64,000 nt of DNA. Source: Emydura subglobosa. Its lineage: Eukaryota; Chordata; Testudines; Chelidae. The stretch covers positions 186,001-250,000 of the forward strand of contig ML680053.1 of NCBI GenBank assembly GCA_007922225.1, in the 5' to 3' direction. Numbering within the stretch: position 1 is the first letter of the stretch; the number at the start of each line of letters is the position of its first letter. The translations under genes and the position numbers were made by a program. Shown here piece after piece: positions 1 through 10,965 of the stretch. The notes under the pieces were generated by a model. The model was given only the letters and a program-made list of their open reading frames with translations, searched no databases and was not told where the DNA came from.

Positions 1-254
1 CTTCTGTAGGTTATTACCTTAAAAACAGTCTAGTCTCCTCTGTGTAGATATTAAAGCTTCAGCAGTGCTTTTATAAGGATAAAGATTTTCCCCTTGAGTC
101 ATTGATCAAAATTTTCCCCCCTGTCTTCCTGACTGCTGTCATGTCTGCAATACACACAGAGCCAGCCTATACTTTCGAACCAAATATTTATATTTTACAT
201 TAAGGGAAACAACAAAAATGAAGGCACTAAGTAAGATCTCCATGAGAGAGAGCA
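1..254. other. No gene or repeat recognised
   Basis: I see no family signature in this stretch and no convincing exon. It leads into the GT microsatellite. Confidence 0.4.
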
Positions 255-272
255 CAGTGTGCGTGTGTATGC

Positions 273-298
<26 letters not shown>
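255..298. repeat. (GT)n microsatellite
   Basis: An alternating GT tract, imperfect at its left side (GC and AT interruptions) and pure from about 273 to 297, is followed by a short GA tract. It gives the chance HTHTHT run seen on the reverse strand. It is a likely length polymorphism. Confidence 0.95.
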
Positions 299-303
<5 letters not shown>

Positions 304-456
304 CTGCCAACCTGGGATCTTCACAGCTAAAAGCACAACTTGCTATTCCTTGAACTAAAGCTCTCTACCTGGGGCTGTAACAGTGTAATATCTTCTGTGG
401 ATCAGCACAGAGCGGGAGCCATAACAAACGCTCACCAGTGGGTTGCACGTGTGTCT

Positions 457-796
457 AGGGGTGCCAACTTTGTAATATTCAAAACATGGCACTCCTGTGG
501 GAACCTCCCCGGCACTGCCTCTTCCCCATAGGCCCCACCTCTTCCCTCCAAGGCCCTGCCTCCTCATCCCGGGTTGGGAGGGACTCACCTGCAGAGCCGG
601 GACAGGAGCTGCAGCCACTCGATGCAGGTAAGAAGTGGCCTTCGCTGAGTAGAGGCTGGCGTGGGTGATGACATGGCGTCTCCCTGCTTCCCTCGCCCAC
701 AGTAACCAGACTTTTGGTGTCCCATCAGTACATCTGGTCACTTTTCTGACCGGACTTTTTGGTCGCACCCGGCATCTGGCCACTCCATGTGTCTCC
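457..796. repeat. Possible non-autonomous DNA transposon
   Basis: The left edge reads AGGGGTGCCAACTTTGTAAT. The right part (about 740-790) carries several GACCGGAC/GGCATCTGGCCACTCC-type motifs. I associate this layout (AGGGGTGCCAAC ... CCGG..ACCTGGC..CC) with a common reptile DNA element. No clean target-site duplication was found and the inverted ends match only loosely, so both family and borders are tentative. Open frames on both strands here are GC-rich chance frames. Confidence 0.35.
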
Positions 797-799
797 TCT

Positions 800-1699
800 G
801 TCACCTGCCATACCAGCTGTCTAACAAAAAGGCAGCTGCCCTACAGAGAGATGCTTAAAAAATGTAAAAGTGTACAAAGAGAGAAGTTACACAGCTCTTT
901 CCAGCCCACTCTCCACGCCACAGCAGGCTGCATAGCAGAGGTGGTGACGGGGAATCAGAACTGAGTTAAAACTTCAGGATCTGACCAGTAATTTGTATAT
1001 AGCCTTTTGCATTCCAAACACAAATCCTGCATCTTGGCAGAGGGTTAAACGAGGAGATGCTTGTGGTCCCATCTAACCCTATGATTCTAAACATAGGATA
1101 CAATGACCATCACTTATAAAATGTTGCATCAGTTTGGTCCAGCACCTCGACCCATTTCTTCTAAGATCCCCAGACGTATTAGTTCCCTCTGTCGTTACCT
1201 CCTAATCTCACATCTCTCTCGTTGGATGACTTTTAAATGCTTCTTTTGTGAGCAGAAAGTGTTGTGTGACTTGTTCCTTCTGTACGTCCATCAATTGCTC
1301 CCACACTGATGTTTTTTCTCTTTCTCGTCCATTATATCTGATTCTCTTTAGGCTTTGATAAATGAGAGGGCGGCTGGGACTGACGAATTAACTGTCACAT
1401 TTTTGGAAAGCTCAGGGGTGTCTTAATTGCCTTCCCATTGTTGTACATTCCCAGTCTTCCTTTTCATGCCAGCAACGTCCCCTGTCATTTCAGGACTGTC
1501 AAGGTGGCCCCTAGTGTGAAACTGGTTCTTGTGAATCAGGGCCCATTTACCGCCTATGATCATGAAGCATTAAGTCTTGCTGTGAAACTAGTAATATTCC
1601 AGCACCAGAATAATCATCCAGCTTCACACACAGCTCAGTTGGGGCCTGATTTCACATTATCCGAGTGCAGGTGTCAATGTTACCCATCTGTCTATCACC
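800..1699. other. No gene recognised
   Basis: Ordinary AT-moderate noncoding DNA. A short CATCTAACCCTATGATTCTA at about 1071-1090 resembles a CR1 3' tail but is too short to assign. Small frames here look random. Confidence 0.4.
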
Positions 1700-2012
1700 G
1701 ATTCATAGATTCTAAGGCCAGAAGGGATCATTGTGATAATCTAATTTGACCTCCTGTACAGCACAAGACCATAGAACTTCCCCCAAAATATCTCCTAGCA
1801 CAGATATTTTAGAAAAACATCCAATCTTGATTAAATAATTGTTAGTGATGGAGAATCCACCACGACCCTTGGTGAATTAATTGTTCCATTGATTAATTAC
1901 TCTCACTGTTAAAAACGTACACCTTATTTCCAGCATGAGCTTTGTCTAGTTTCAACTTGTGGCCATTACAATAAAGGAGAGATTCTTTATCGCAGCCTCC
2001 TAGTCCACAAGA
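1700..2012 (-). mobile_element. CR1 LINE 3' fragment, antisense
   Basis: Read on the plus strand it shows the reverse complement of a CR1 3' end. It begins GATTCATAGATTCTAAGGCC, then a GACCTCCTGTACAGCAC-like segment, AAAACATCCAATCTTGATT, and a GGAGAATCCACCACGACCC segment. The same order recurs at 29,205-29,495 and in part at 50,885-51,010. It contains only the last part of ORF2 and the 3' UTR, as is usual for 5'-truncated CR1 copies. Confidence 0.85.
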
Positions 2013-2544
2013 GGTTTTTGAGGATATTGTCCGGCTACACACTGTGCTGGATACAGGCACAGTATTTGTCAGTGAAGAATTGAACCTGGTATCTGTTGTA
2101 ATGCAAGCACATGCCCCTATGGCTCAAGGTAAAGGAGCCACTTGTTTTTAAATACCTGACCTCTGCAAAATTGAGTACACTTGCACAAGCAGCAAGTGAG
2201 TGGGGAGCAGGCTGACAATAGGTGTGCGATTCTACCCAACTCCCCTGCCCCGTATGAAGGAAGACGCTTCTGCTGTTAACTGGTGGCCCCTCCAAAAAAG
2301 GTGCAGGGGAAACAGCCATAACCACTGACATCCTTGAACAGACAATCAAAGGAAAGAGCCAACCTTTGGAGTCCAGCATGAACCATGAGCTTCCGGTGCG
2401 ATGTGGTGACAAAAGCACAGTGCAACACTTGGATATATATTAACCAAGGAATGCCAAGCATGGGTAGGGAGCTGATATTAGTTCTGTATATGGCATGAAA
2501 GAGACTAATACTGGATCCCTTTCTGATGTCTGGACTTGAAAAAG

Positions 2545-3028
2545 GATGTGGAAAAATTGGAGAGGATTCAAGGATGAGCTTCAGGATGTGAAAAAGATGC
2601 TTTACACTGAGACATTAAAGAAACTCCACCTATTTAGCTTATTTAAAAATATGGTTAAGAAGCAACTGACTTACGATGTATGAGCAACAACAGAGGGGGT
2701 GGATAAGTGATACTAGAGGTCTTTTAAATCTGGTAAATTAAAGGTATAATAAGATCCAGTGGCAGGAATTGAAAGCACCAAAGTTCAAGTTGAAAATAAG
2801 ATGTAAAATTGTTCACCCTGAGGATAATTAACCATTTGAACAGGTTACCTAGGGATATGGAATTTTCCATCACTTGGCATCTGACCATCCAGACTGAATT
2901 ACTTTCTAAAAGTTATTCTCTAGCTTTCAGAAAACTGACTACAAGAATTACTGAAATCTCTGGCCTGCGTTAGGCAGGAAGTCAGACTAGATGATCACAA
3001 TGGTCCCTTCAGGTCTTAAAAATTGATG
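2545..3028 (+). mobile_element. CR1 LINE 3' fragment, sense
   Basis: Diverged sense copy of the CR1 ORF2 end and 3' UTR. Landmarks are GATAATTAACCATTTGAACA near 2824, a CCATCACTTGGCATC segment near 2867, and the terminal GTCAGACTAGATGATCACAA near 2981 followed by GGTCCCTTCAGG. It is in opposite orientation to the CR1 fragment just upstream, so the two are separate insertions. No reading frame survives. Confidence 0.8.
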
Positions 3029-3457
3029 AACAAGTGCAGAGGTCTCAGAGCCTGTGTGACAGTTTTATTGCAGGTTCAGGTTGGTGCAGAAACTGAATCT
3101 CACAGTGTGACCTTGAAGGTGCGGGCCAAACCCATACAAACTGGACCCTTCAGCTTTGTTTCACAACAGCTCATTTAAAAAAAAAATCACACCGCAATTT
3201 ACCTGTTGTGTGGATTGCAGGGCCTCGAGGTGCTTGCAATCAGGTCTCTTTCACTAGCACTACATTCCCTCATAATTTTTGTTAATTAAAGTTTTGAAAA
3301 ATTTTAGTAACTTTTTTTTAACAAAATCCAAAACTGATGGCCCAGCGGGTCCTTCTGGAACAGGCGCAGGCATGACGTTAAATTCAGTTTCCAAACAACA
3401 TTTTGATGCATCCATCATTAGAATGGAGAAAAAAAGCAAAACAAAATGCATTGTCTA

Positions 3458-3792
3458 TACAGTAGAACCTCAGAGTTACGGACACCTTGGGAATGGAGCT
3501 TGTTTGTAACTCCGAAATGTTCGTAATTCTGAACAAAACGTTACTGTTGTTCTTTCAAAAGTTTTCAACTGAACATTAACTTAATACAGCTTTGAAACAC
3601 TACTATGCAGAAGAAAAATGCTGCTTTCCCTTTATTTTTTAGTAGTTTACATTTAACACAGTACTGTACTATATCTGCTTTTTTCTCTCTCTTTCTGCAG
3701 CTCCCTGATTGTGTACTTCTGGTTCCAAATGAGGTGTGTGGTTGACTGGTCAGTTCGTAACTCTGGTGTTTACAACTCTGAGTTCTACTGTA
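3458..3792. mobile_element. TcMar (Tigger-like) MITE with TA duplications
   Basis: A complete-looking non-autonomous mariner-type element of about 331 bp (3460-3790). The left end is CAGTAGAACCTCAGAGTTAC. The right end read in reverse is CAGTAGAACTCAGAGTTG, matching apart from a one-base gap and a substitution. TA dinucleotides flank both ends (3458-3459 and 3791-3792), as expected for Tc1/mariner insertion. Subterminal GTTCGTAA/GTTTGTAA motifs add further internal inverted structure. There is no transposase frame. Confidence 0.85.
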
Positions 3793-3819
3793 TTGTGGAG
3801 GGTCAGAAAACAGGTCACT

Positions 3820-4130
3820 GACTTTATTCATCATCAGCCACTGGGAGTGGCTAGCCCACTACAAAAAATAATGTTCCCTCTTTTGACATTCACATCTTCT
3901 CATCAACTGTTGTGAATGGCCTCATCCACCCTGATTGAATTTACCTCATTAACACTTGCCCTCCTCACTGTGATGTAACTCACCCATCCTTGCATGTGTA
4001 TAGAGACCTACCAAACTGAAGTTTCCACTTCATGCATCTGACAAAGTGGGTTTCTGCCCACAAAAGCTTATGCCCAGATAAATGTGTTAGTCTTTAAGGT
4101 GCCACAAGACTGCCGCTGTTTTTCTTCATC
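3820..4130 (+). repeat. Amniote interspersed repeat with AAAGCTTATGCCCA 3' motif
   Basis: The 3' half contains GCATCTGACAAAGTGGGT, CCCACAAAAGCTTATGCCCA, TGTTAGTCTTTAAGGTGCCA and then CAAGACTGC. I recognise this signature from many copies in turtle and other reptile genomes but cannot name the family with certainty. The upstream part (TCATCAACTGTTGTGAATGG, about 3900-3919) belongs to the same unit. It encodes nothing. Confidence 0.65.
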
Positions 4131-4826
4131 GTGGCTCTCCAGTCCTTTCAAGAACATAGACATTTTAGATTAATTGCACAAAACTGGATCAGAAGGTTAC
4201 AATTAAATTGAGGTCATAATTATGAAAAACAGGCATTTCATTGAGCTGTACTTTGTGATTGGGGCGTGGAGCGCCAATGGACTCTACTGACCACAGGATG
4301 TCCATGTGAATAGGATAATTATCAAAGTTTCAAAGGGCCAAACTTTTTCAAGAAAAACTATTATAATCTGAACTAACCAAAACACTTTTTTATACCGTAG
4401 CAGTTCGATGGAAGATCCAGGTCAGATAAATAGGGAAGAAGAGCAAAAGACTATGCTGTTATGTTTAATTATCTGGATTGCAGAACGCTCCAGCAGTGAC
4501 CCTTCAATTTGATCAGTCAACACCAAGAAACTCATTACTTAGGCGATAACTGAACTGTGATCTGGGCAGTGCATGAACATTCAATGGTGTTCTAAAAAAT
4601 AATGGGTTGAACACAGCTGAGGAAGACAGTAAATAGAAGAGAGTACTTACAATAAATACAAAAAAAAACCCAACCAGAGCAAAGTTTCTTTGGATGGATC
4701 ATGTTTATTAACCCAAGGGACTTGTCAAAATGCAGCCTCCTGGCAGTATAACCTGGAAATTTCTAACATGCCCATTACCATGGTACAGTAGGCACAATAT
4801 AACCACCATATACAATCACCCATAGG
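4131..4826. other. No gene or repeat recognised
   Basis: AT-rich DNA without open frames of note and without a repeat signature I can place. Confidence 0.4.
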
Positions 4827-5218
4827 AACCATAGAATTTCAGAACATAAAAAGAGCCATACTGGGTCAGACCAATGGTCCATCTAGCCCAGTATTCTGTC
4901 TTCTGATAGTGGTCAATGTCAGGTGCTTCAGAGGGAACAAACAGAACAGGGCAATTATCGAGTAATCCATCTCCAACACCAGCTAAAAGGATCGTTTGTG
5001 CCAAGCAGTCCCAGGATCTGACCACCTAGGCAGGGCAGGTGTGCTCATGCAAATAGTCTGAGCCTTTTGCCTCCCCTCCCAACGAGCACAGCAAGGGAAA
5101 GCTCATTCAGACCCTCCTTACACTAGTACAACTTCTTTGCGATGGGGTGACCAGAATTATCTACAGTATTCAAGGTGTGAGCACACCATGGATGTATTGA
5201 ATGGCATTGTGATATTTA
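4827..5218 (-). mobile_element. CR1 LINE fragments, antisense
   Basis: The plus strand reads AACATAAAAAGAGCCATACT then GGGTCAGACCAATGGTCCAT, the reverse of a CR1 3' end; the sense counterpart is at 19,545-19,640. A second block, GATGGGGTGACCAGAATTAT (about 5140) with CAAGGTGTGAGCACACCATG, is another commonly antisense CR1 segment. They may be one deleted copy or two. Confidence 0.7.
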
Positions 5219-5984
5219 CTGATTGGTGCAGTGGGAACCCAGTTTCCCTGGCAGGTTGTCAGTCAGGGTTGTTCTAAGGGCAGTGAGACGGATGCTGCTA
5301 GCAGGAAGATATATTAAACCCTTTTTTTTATTTTTTCATCACTTTCAAAGTCACCTAGGCACTTGTTTATTGCTTCATATATCGTTTCAGGTGCTGATCA
5401 TGCCAGCCAGGGCTGTAATTTACTGACAAACTGGGGGGAGGGGAGGGGAACAGAGATGAAATAGTTTAGGGACCCTCTTGCTTTAGAGGGATGGATAAAT
5501 TGGCCTATGTCCCTTTGCGCACTCCATACAGTCTAATTTCAAATAGCTCAGGTACGTGGGCTTCCACCACTTCCCTTGACTGTTCCACAGTTTAATGCTT
5601 TTACTGTTCGGGGAACCTCATAATCACAGGGGTGCACAGAACTGCCTGTAGTTTTCTAGGTCCCAGGGGCTTGATCCTCCTCAGCCTGGCATCTTCTGTC
5701 GACATTTCTGCCTGTACAAAGTGGGTGTGAATGTGCAGGTGTGAATAACTATACCGGGTGCAAGGCAGGACAGCCTCAGGCACATTGAACCCACACTTAC
5801 ACCACAAGAACTTAGCTCCATTGTGGCCCTGAAAGTGTCATTCCGGGGGGTATAAATCCAGGCAGGATGAAACTGGTAAAGTATCTAAGCATGAACCCTT
5901 TGTGCCACTGAGATTTAACTGCTTGTGCTAAAAGCAATAGCTAGTGTGTACTGATGTGAGACATCCACAAAGAACCAAATTATC
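5219..5984. other. Mostly unassigned; weak CR1-like segment
   Basis: Nothing gene-like. The stretch at about 5530-5600 (AATAGCTCAGGTACGTGGGC, then a DNA run like TTCCACCACTTCCC and TGTTCCACAG) loosely resembles decayed antisense CR1. The rest is unassigned. Confidence 0.35.
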
Positions 5985-6238
5985 AGACACATAGATGAAT
6001 ATGATTTGTTGGGGAAGAGTCAACATGGTTTTTGTAAAGGGAAATCATGCCTCACCAGTCTACTAGAATTCTCTGAGGGGGTTAACAAGCATGTGGGCAA
6101 AGGTGATCCAGTGGATATAGTGTACTTAGATTTTCAGAAAGCCTTTGACAAGGTAACTCACCAAAGGCTCTTCAGCAAAGTAATTGGTCATGGGATAGGA
6201 GGAAAGGTCGTCTCCTGGATCAATAACGTTAAAATATA
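5985..6238 (+). mobile_element. CR1-clade reverse transcriptase fragment, sense
   Basis: The 77-residue frame from 6006 covers the N-terminal part of a CR1 ORF2 reverse transcriptase. QHGFCKGKSCLTSLLEF is the finger region and YLDFQKAFDKV is motif A with its catalytic Asp present. The frame ends at 6239 just after WINN, before motifs B and C, so it cannot be active. An antisense CR1 of a different subfamily begins about 25 bp downstream, so the two copies lie tail to tail or one has inserted beside the other. Confidence 0.85.
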
Positions 6239-6356
6239 GGAAACAAATGAAACAAAGGAAAGAAACTGACCCCTGGGGCACTCCGCTTGTTACCAGCTGC
6301 CAACTAGACATCAAGCCATTGATCACTACCCATTGAGCCCAACGATCTAGCCAGCT

Positions 6357-6626
6357 TTATATCCATCTTTTAGTCCATTCATCTAACCCAAACTTCTTTA
6401 ACTTGCTGATAGAAATATTGTCGGAGACCATATCAAAAGCTTTGCTAAAGTCAAGATATATCACATCCACTGCTTTCTCCACATCCACAGAGCCAGTCAC
6501 CTCCTCACAGAAGGCAATCAGGTTCATCAGAGATGACTTGCTCTTGGTGAATCCGCACTGACTGTTCCTGATCACCTTCCTCTCTTCCAAGTGCCTCAAA
6601 ATGGATTCCTTGAGGACCTGCTCCAT
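6357..6626 (-). pseudogene. CR1 reverse transcriptase relic (finger to motif A)
   Basis: An 89-residue frame starts [19 protein letters not shown], continues with GFTKSKSSLMNLI and reaches motif A as [11 protein letters not shown], keeping the first catalytic aspartate. Downstream sequence (6262-6350) still encodes the region leading to PQGS but is shifted, and motif C (F-x-DD) is absent. In CR1 this enzyme copies the element RNA at a nicked target. This copy cannot. Confidence 0.85.
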
Positions 6627-6746
6627 GATTTGTCCAGGGATTGAGGTGAGGCTTATGGGTCTGTAGTTCCCCAGATCCTCCTTCTTCCTTTTTTAAAATA
6701 TGGGCACTATATTTGCCTTTTTCCAATCATCCGGGACCTCCCCCAA

Positions 6747-7115
6747 TCACCATGAGTTTTCAAAGATAATGGCCAATGCCTCTGCAATCACATCAGCCAA
6801 CTCCCTCAGCACCCTCTGATGCATTGCATCCAGCCCCATGGACTTGTGCATGTCTAGCCTTTCTAAATAGTCCTGAACCTGTTCTTTCACCACTGAGGGC
6901 TGCTCACATCCTCCCCATTCTATGCTGTCCAGTGCAGCAGTCTGGGAGCTGACCTTGTATATGAAGGCACAGGCAAAAAAAGCATGGAGTACTTCAACTT
7001 TTTCCACATCTTCTGACACTGGGTTGCCTTCCCCATTCTGTAAGAGGCCCACACTTTCCCTGACCATCTTCTTGTTGCTAACGTACCTGTAAAAACCCTT
7101 CTTGTTACCCTTCAT
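6747..7115 (-). pseudogene. CR1 ORF2 linker region relic
   Basis: A 122-residue frame begins [16 protein letters not shown], then has [21 protein letters not shown] and [20 protein letters not shown]. This is the conserved stretch between endonuclease and reverse transcriptase in CR1 ORF2. The usual K-P-G-D-I-P motif reads [10 protein letters not shown] here. It matches the linker at 57,241-57,765. Confidence 0.85.
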
Positions 7116-7341
7116 GTCCTTGTTAGCTGTAACTCCAGTTGTGCTTTGGACTTCCTGATTTCACTCCTGCCTGCTCAAGCAGTACTTTTATACTCCTCAC
7201 TAGTCATCTGACCAAGAGTCCACTTCTTGTAAGCTTCCTTTTTGTGTTTAAGCTCACCGAAGATTTCTTTGTTAAGCCAAGCTGGGCGCCTACCATATTT
7301 GCTATTCTTTCTGCACATCGGGATGGTTTGTTTCTGCACCA

Positions 7342-7725
7342 TTAATACAGCCAACTCTCCTGGACTCCTTTCCCCCTCATATTAGCCTCCCAGGGGATCC
7401 TGCCCATCAGCTCCCTGAGGGAGTCAAAGTCTGCTTTTCTGATGTCCAGTGTCCATATGCTGCTGTTCTCCTTCCTTCTTTTTGTCAGGATCCTGAACTT
7501 GATCATCTCATGGTCACTGCTGCCCAGGTTGCCACCCACTTCTACTTCCCCTACCAAATCTTCCCTGTTTATGAGCAGCAGGTCAAAAGGAGCATGGCCC
7601 CTAGTAGGTTCCTCCAGCACTTGCACCAGGAAGCTGTCCACAACACTCTCCAAAAACTTCTTGTATTGTCTGTGCTCTGCTGAATTGCTCTCCCAGCAAA
7701 TGTCAGGGAGATTGAATTCCCTCAT
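7342..7725 (-). pseudogene. CR1 AP-like endonuclease relic (C-terminal half)
   Basis: A 127-residue frame covers the second half of the apurinic-type endonuclease. It has REFNLPDICWE where CR1 normally has GDFN-x-PDICW, so the catalytic Asp position is Glu and the Gly is Arg. GSSDHEMI contains the conserved S-D-H near the end of the domain. FDLLLINREDLV lies between them. The altered catalytic motif and the missing N-terminal half mean no active nuclease. Confidence 0.85.
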
Positions 7726-8090
7726 GAGAACCAGGTCCTGTGAACTGGAAACTGTCCCTACTTGTCTGAAGAATGCATTGTCTGCCTCATTCTCCTGGTC
7801 TGGTGGGTTTAACAGACACGCACAACAACATCACCCTTGTTGATCTCGCCTCTAAACTTAACGCAGAGACTCCCAACAGGCTTTTCTCCAGTTTCATACT
7901 AGAGCTCTGAGCATTCATATTGTTCTCCTACATACAATGCAAGTCCTCCACTTTTTCTCCCCTGCCTGTCCTTCCTGAACAATTTATACCCATTTATGAC
8001 AGTGCTCCAGTTGTGTGAGTTACCCCACCAAGTCTCGGTTATTCCAATCACATCATAGTTCCTTGACTGTGACTATTTTCCGAGCTACAG

Positions 8091-9470
8091 GAGAATCGCT
8101 GTTGGAATATAGAGCCTATGACACACAGGTGAGCAGCTGTAATTCAGTAGAAGGCTTTGGTACACAAGCCCGATCCAGTTCAATATAGTATTGTGATGCA
8201 CTAGTGATGTGAACAGCTTGACTACATACTGGTGAGGATGTAGTCACTGCGTTATATAAAGCTGTAACTGCTGAAGGGTGTGTTCCCAATTTCTGTTGGC
8301 ATCATTAAAGTAAATAACCCAATAGTGGATAGAGAAAAATATGCCAGGGGATTTTTTTCATGACTAACTAGTACAATTCTTTTAGCTAGCAATTGCCAAA
8401 GGACCAATTTAACATGGTTTTAGTAGCCTCACGACACACATCCTGCCATATCTCTAAGGGTCTTATGATAAGATACCAGCAATTTTGTAGTGTGCATAGG
8501 ATGAAAAACATTAATGTGAGTGTGTTGCCAATATGAATTAGAACACAAAACATGCAGCATGTATGAAGATCCTGCACGAATTTGGGTTCATATCAGTATT
8601 CTGGGGGTTGGGTGAAAACTCTTTGATGCTGGTGGACGTAAGAGCTGCCCTCCATTCAGCATAAATGTGGGAAGCAATCAAGCTCCTTTACGGAAAAGAT
8701 AGCTGAAACAATAGGAACCACCACCCAAAACACAGGCTGCCTGCAAGACAGGTCACAGAAAGCTATGTGGGTGGAAGGGTTTCACCAGGGGCTGAATGTA
8801 AATGTAGAGGGCTGGACAGTGTTTTGGTGGACGTGTGTATGTGAGAGAGAAGCATCTAAAAACATCACAGAAGCCGACAGAGAAGGCATCATAAATCTAA
8901 GAACAGTCAAAAAAGCCCTTGTAGTGTGACCCTCAGAGGAAGCTAATAGACAGAGCTTTTTGGGCAGAGTGCTGGCTGGAAAAAGAGGCTTAGAAAATTG
9001 AGCAAGGAAACTGTCTTCTGTTTGATACCTATTGAGTTCAGAACTTAGTACGTTCTTTGTAAATAAACAGGATTGCACCAAAGAAATATCTGACAACATC
9101 ATCAATTTCTCCTCTTGTGGAAAACACCCTGCAAGTTCCCAAATATTGGCTAGCCATTCAGGTCAAAACGGGTAACAATATCTTTTATATTTACTAATAA
9201 TTTTAAATTTTGTTTGACTATTTTATTGTTTGTATTTGTTATTAGATATATAAATTATGTGATGACTGAAATGGGAGCTGCCTTTTCAAAAACGGGGGGA
9301 AAGGAGGGGAATAACATGTGGTCCCCTCAAGCAGTATGTGCTGCTGTGTCAGGAGCTCAGCACATGGGTGGAGGCTGGGGAGGACTCATCCTGCAGGAAG
9401 CAACCAAGAAAGGTCAGAATGAAAAGTTATCCTTCAGACACTGCCTTGCGACTGAAGGTATAACATGTGG
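8091..9470. other. No gene recognised
   Basis: Unassigned noncoding DNA. A tRNA-like stretch (GAGCAGCTGTAATTCAGTAG near 8133, CAAGCCCGATCCAGTTCAAT near 8166) might be a very decayed SINE head. Small frames look random. Confidence 0.4.
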
Positions 9471-9690
9471 GCTAATGGGGATAGAGCACAGGACTGGGAG
9501 CCAGGACACTTGGGTGCTATTCCTCACCCTGCCACTGCCCTGCTCTATGACTTTGGGCAAGTAATTTCATCTCTCTCTGTGCTGCTGTCTCCCATCCCAC
9601 CCCTTGTCCATTTCAACTGTAAACTCTTCATGGCAGAGGCTGTTTCTTATTATATGTATGTACAGCACAGAGAACAACAGAGCTAATACA
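9471..9690 (+). repeat. MIR-like SINE, sense
   Basis: The sequence shows AGCACAGGACTGGGAGCCAGG, then a CTGCCACTGCC segment, then TATGACTTTGGGCAAGTAAT, the MIR core signature (usually GTGACCTTGGGCAAGT). The tail (AACTCTTCATGGCAGAGGCT, TGTACAGCACAGAG) resembles L3/CR1-type 3' ends often found after this unit in reptiles. Confidence 0.75.
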
Positions 9691-9764
9691 AATAATGAAA
9701 GAAGACCTAGCCACAGTAACACGAACAAGGACTTGATCTACTGATAAGTGAGGAGAGCGTTATC

Positions 9765-10725
9765 CTGAGATGGGTTTTACCACTAAACGTAAAGCTCCAT
9801 GTTTCCCCACGCTCTATATTGGGGGTGACGTTTTTATTATTGTCACTGCACGCTCCTCACCCCTCTTCTTTTATGCAGGGGGGGGTTCTTTCTTGGCAAC
9901 ATCAGCAGTGTCACTGCTCAGGGCAACTGCACCTGTATTTCCCTTCAGTGGTTCAGCCAAGGTTCCTCCTCTTGGCTCTCAGTTCCCCAGAGGTTGCCTT
10001 TCTTGAGTGGAGACCTGCGTCGCACTCCCTGTCAAGCAGGGTATTTCCAGGCTACACAGTTCTCTGCCTTCATTGTGTATTTCCCAGCACAGGCAGGTTG
10101 CCCAAGGACACCTGCTTGCTTTCTCTTCAGAAACTGTTAAGAGCTATAAGTTACCACACAGCACTTCCTAAGCAAGCCGGCTTTATTCTTAAGGTAAAAC
10201 ACATTGCAGAGAAAACACATTAAAAACAATAAAAGAACCTACACACACGCTAATAAGCTCACCTAATAAGATTACCTAACATGGCTTCTGTAAGGCCCAG
10301 TCCTTCTAACCCTATACCAAGGATTGGGGCCCTTTGTGGACCAGGGTCCTGTCAGTTTGCTGGACCTGTAAGAAAGCCCTGAGCCAGTTTAAAACCAGGC
10401 TATTTATTCAAAACCCTTTTCTTTGTCTATTGGTCCCTGAAGAATCCAGTATGAACTAGTAAATGCATATCTCTGCGGGTGGGTGGCTTCAAAGGCTTGA
10501 TAACAGAGGAAATATCTTAGCACATATAATGCCACAATAACACATACACAAAAAGCCACTTATAATGCCACAATAACACATACACAATTGCAATTTTAAT
10601 ACGAAGTACCCCAAAGGTATTAACCCTAATCCCATAAGGTTTATCTTAATTCAATAACATTTATCTTAATTCCCTAAGGTTTGTGCAGTATAAAACAGGT
10701 TATTGTCCGTCTGTCACAGAGAGTA
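9765..10725. repeat. Unnamed interspersed repeat candidate
   Basis: The body contains AAGCCGGCTTTATTCTTAAG, AAACACATTAAAAACAATAA and, further on, CTGAGCCAGTTTAAAACCAGG and a TGAACTAGTAAATGCATATC segment. I have an impression of having seen this string as a recurrent unit in turtle genomes, but I cannot name the family and see no target duplication. It has no coding frame. It includes a 36-bp tandem duplication listed separately. Confidence 0.4.
10525..10587. repeat. 36-bp tandem duplication
   Basis: The 27-base string starting TATAATGCCACAATAACACA occurs at 10,525-10,551 and again identically at 10,561-10,587, a period of 36 bp. Perfect identity suggests a more recent event than the surrounding decayed repeat. 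Confidence 0.9.
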
Positions 10726-10789
10726 AAAACTCCTATTCTCTTAATAAAGCGAGATATGACAAAACTATTGACCGCTATTATTAGAAGTC

Positions 10790-10965
10790 TGGTAACACCC
10801 AGGGGTTCAATCATGGACCAGGATCCCGTGGCGCTAGGTGCTGTACAATCCCAGAACAAAGAGGCAGTTCCTGTCCCAAGGAGTTTACAATCCAAGTATA
10901 AGATGAGAGATAACAAATGAAACAAATAGATGGGCCATGTGCAAGGAAAGTGAGACAATATGGGT
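10790..10965 (-). repeat. L3/CR1-type 3' tail, antisense
   Basis: The plus strand has GGCGCTAGGTGCTGTACAAT, then AACAAAGAGGCAGTTCCTGT and AAGGAGTTTACAATCCAAGT. This is the reverse of the common tail ...TGTAAGCTCTTTGGGGCAGG...TGTACAGCACCTAGC.... It is a 3' UTR fossil of an ancient LINE. Confidence 0.7.

Larger units (their letters stand above)
6262..8090 (-). mobile_element. CR1 LINE ORF2 copy, antisense, truncated
   Basis: A long antisense CR1 ORF2 relic. In element order, reading leftwards from about 8090: an endonuclease part, the linker, then the reverse transcriptase finger and motif A. It stops before the catalytic motif C. The same region is present in the copy at 56,447-57,692, and both share the plus-strand boundary motif TCTGCACATCGGGATGGTTT. 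Several frames are needed to follow the protein, so frameshifts have accumulated. Plus-strand frames at 7139-7345 and 7442-7843 are shadows. Confidence 0.9.

Noticed and set aside
7442..7843. 133-codon plus-strand frame rich in Ser and Leu
   Set aside because: Shadow of the antisense CR1 endonuclease.
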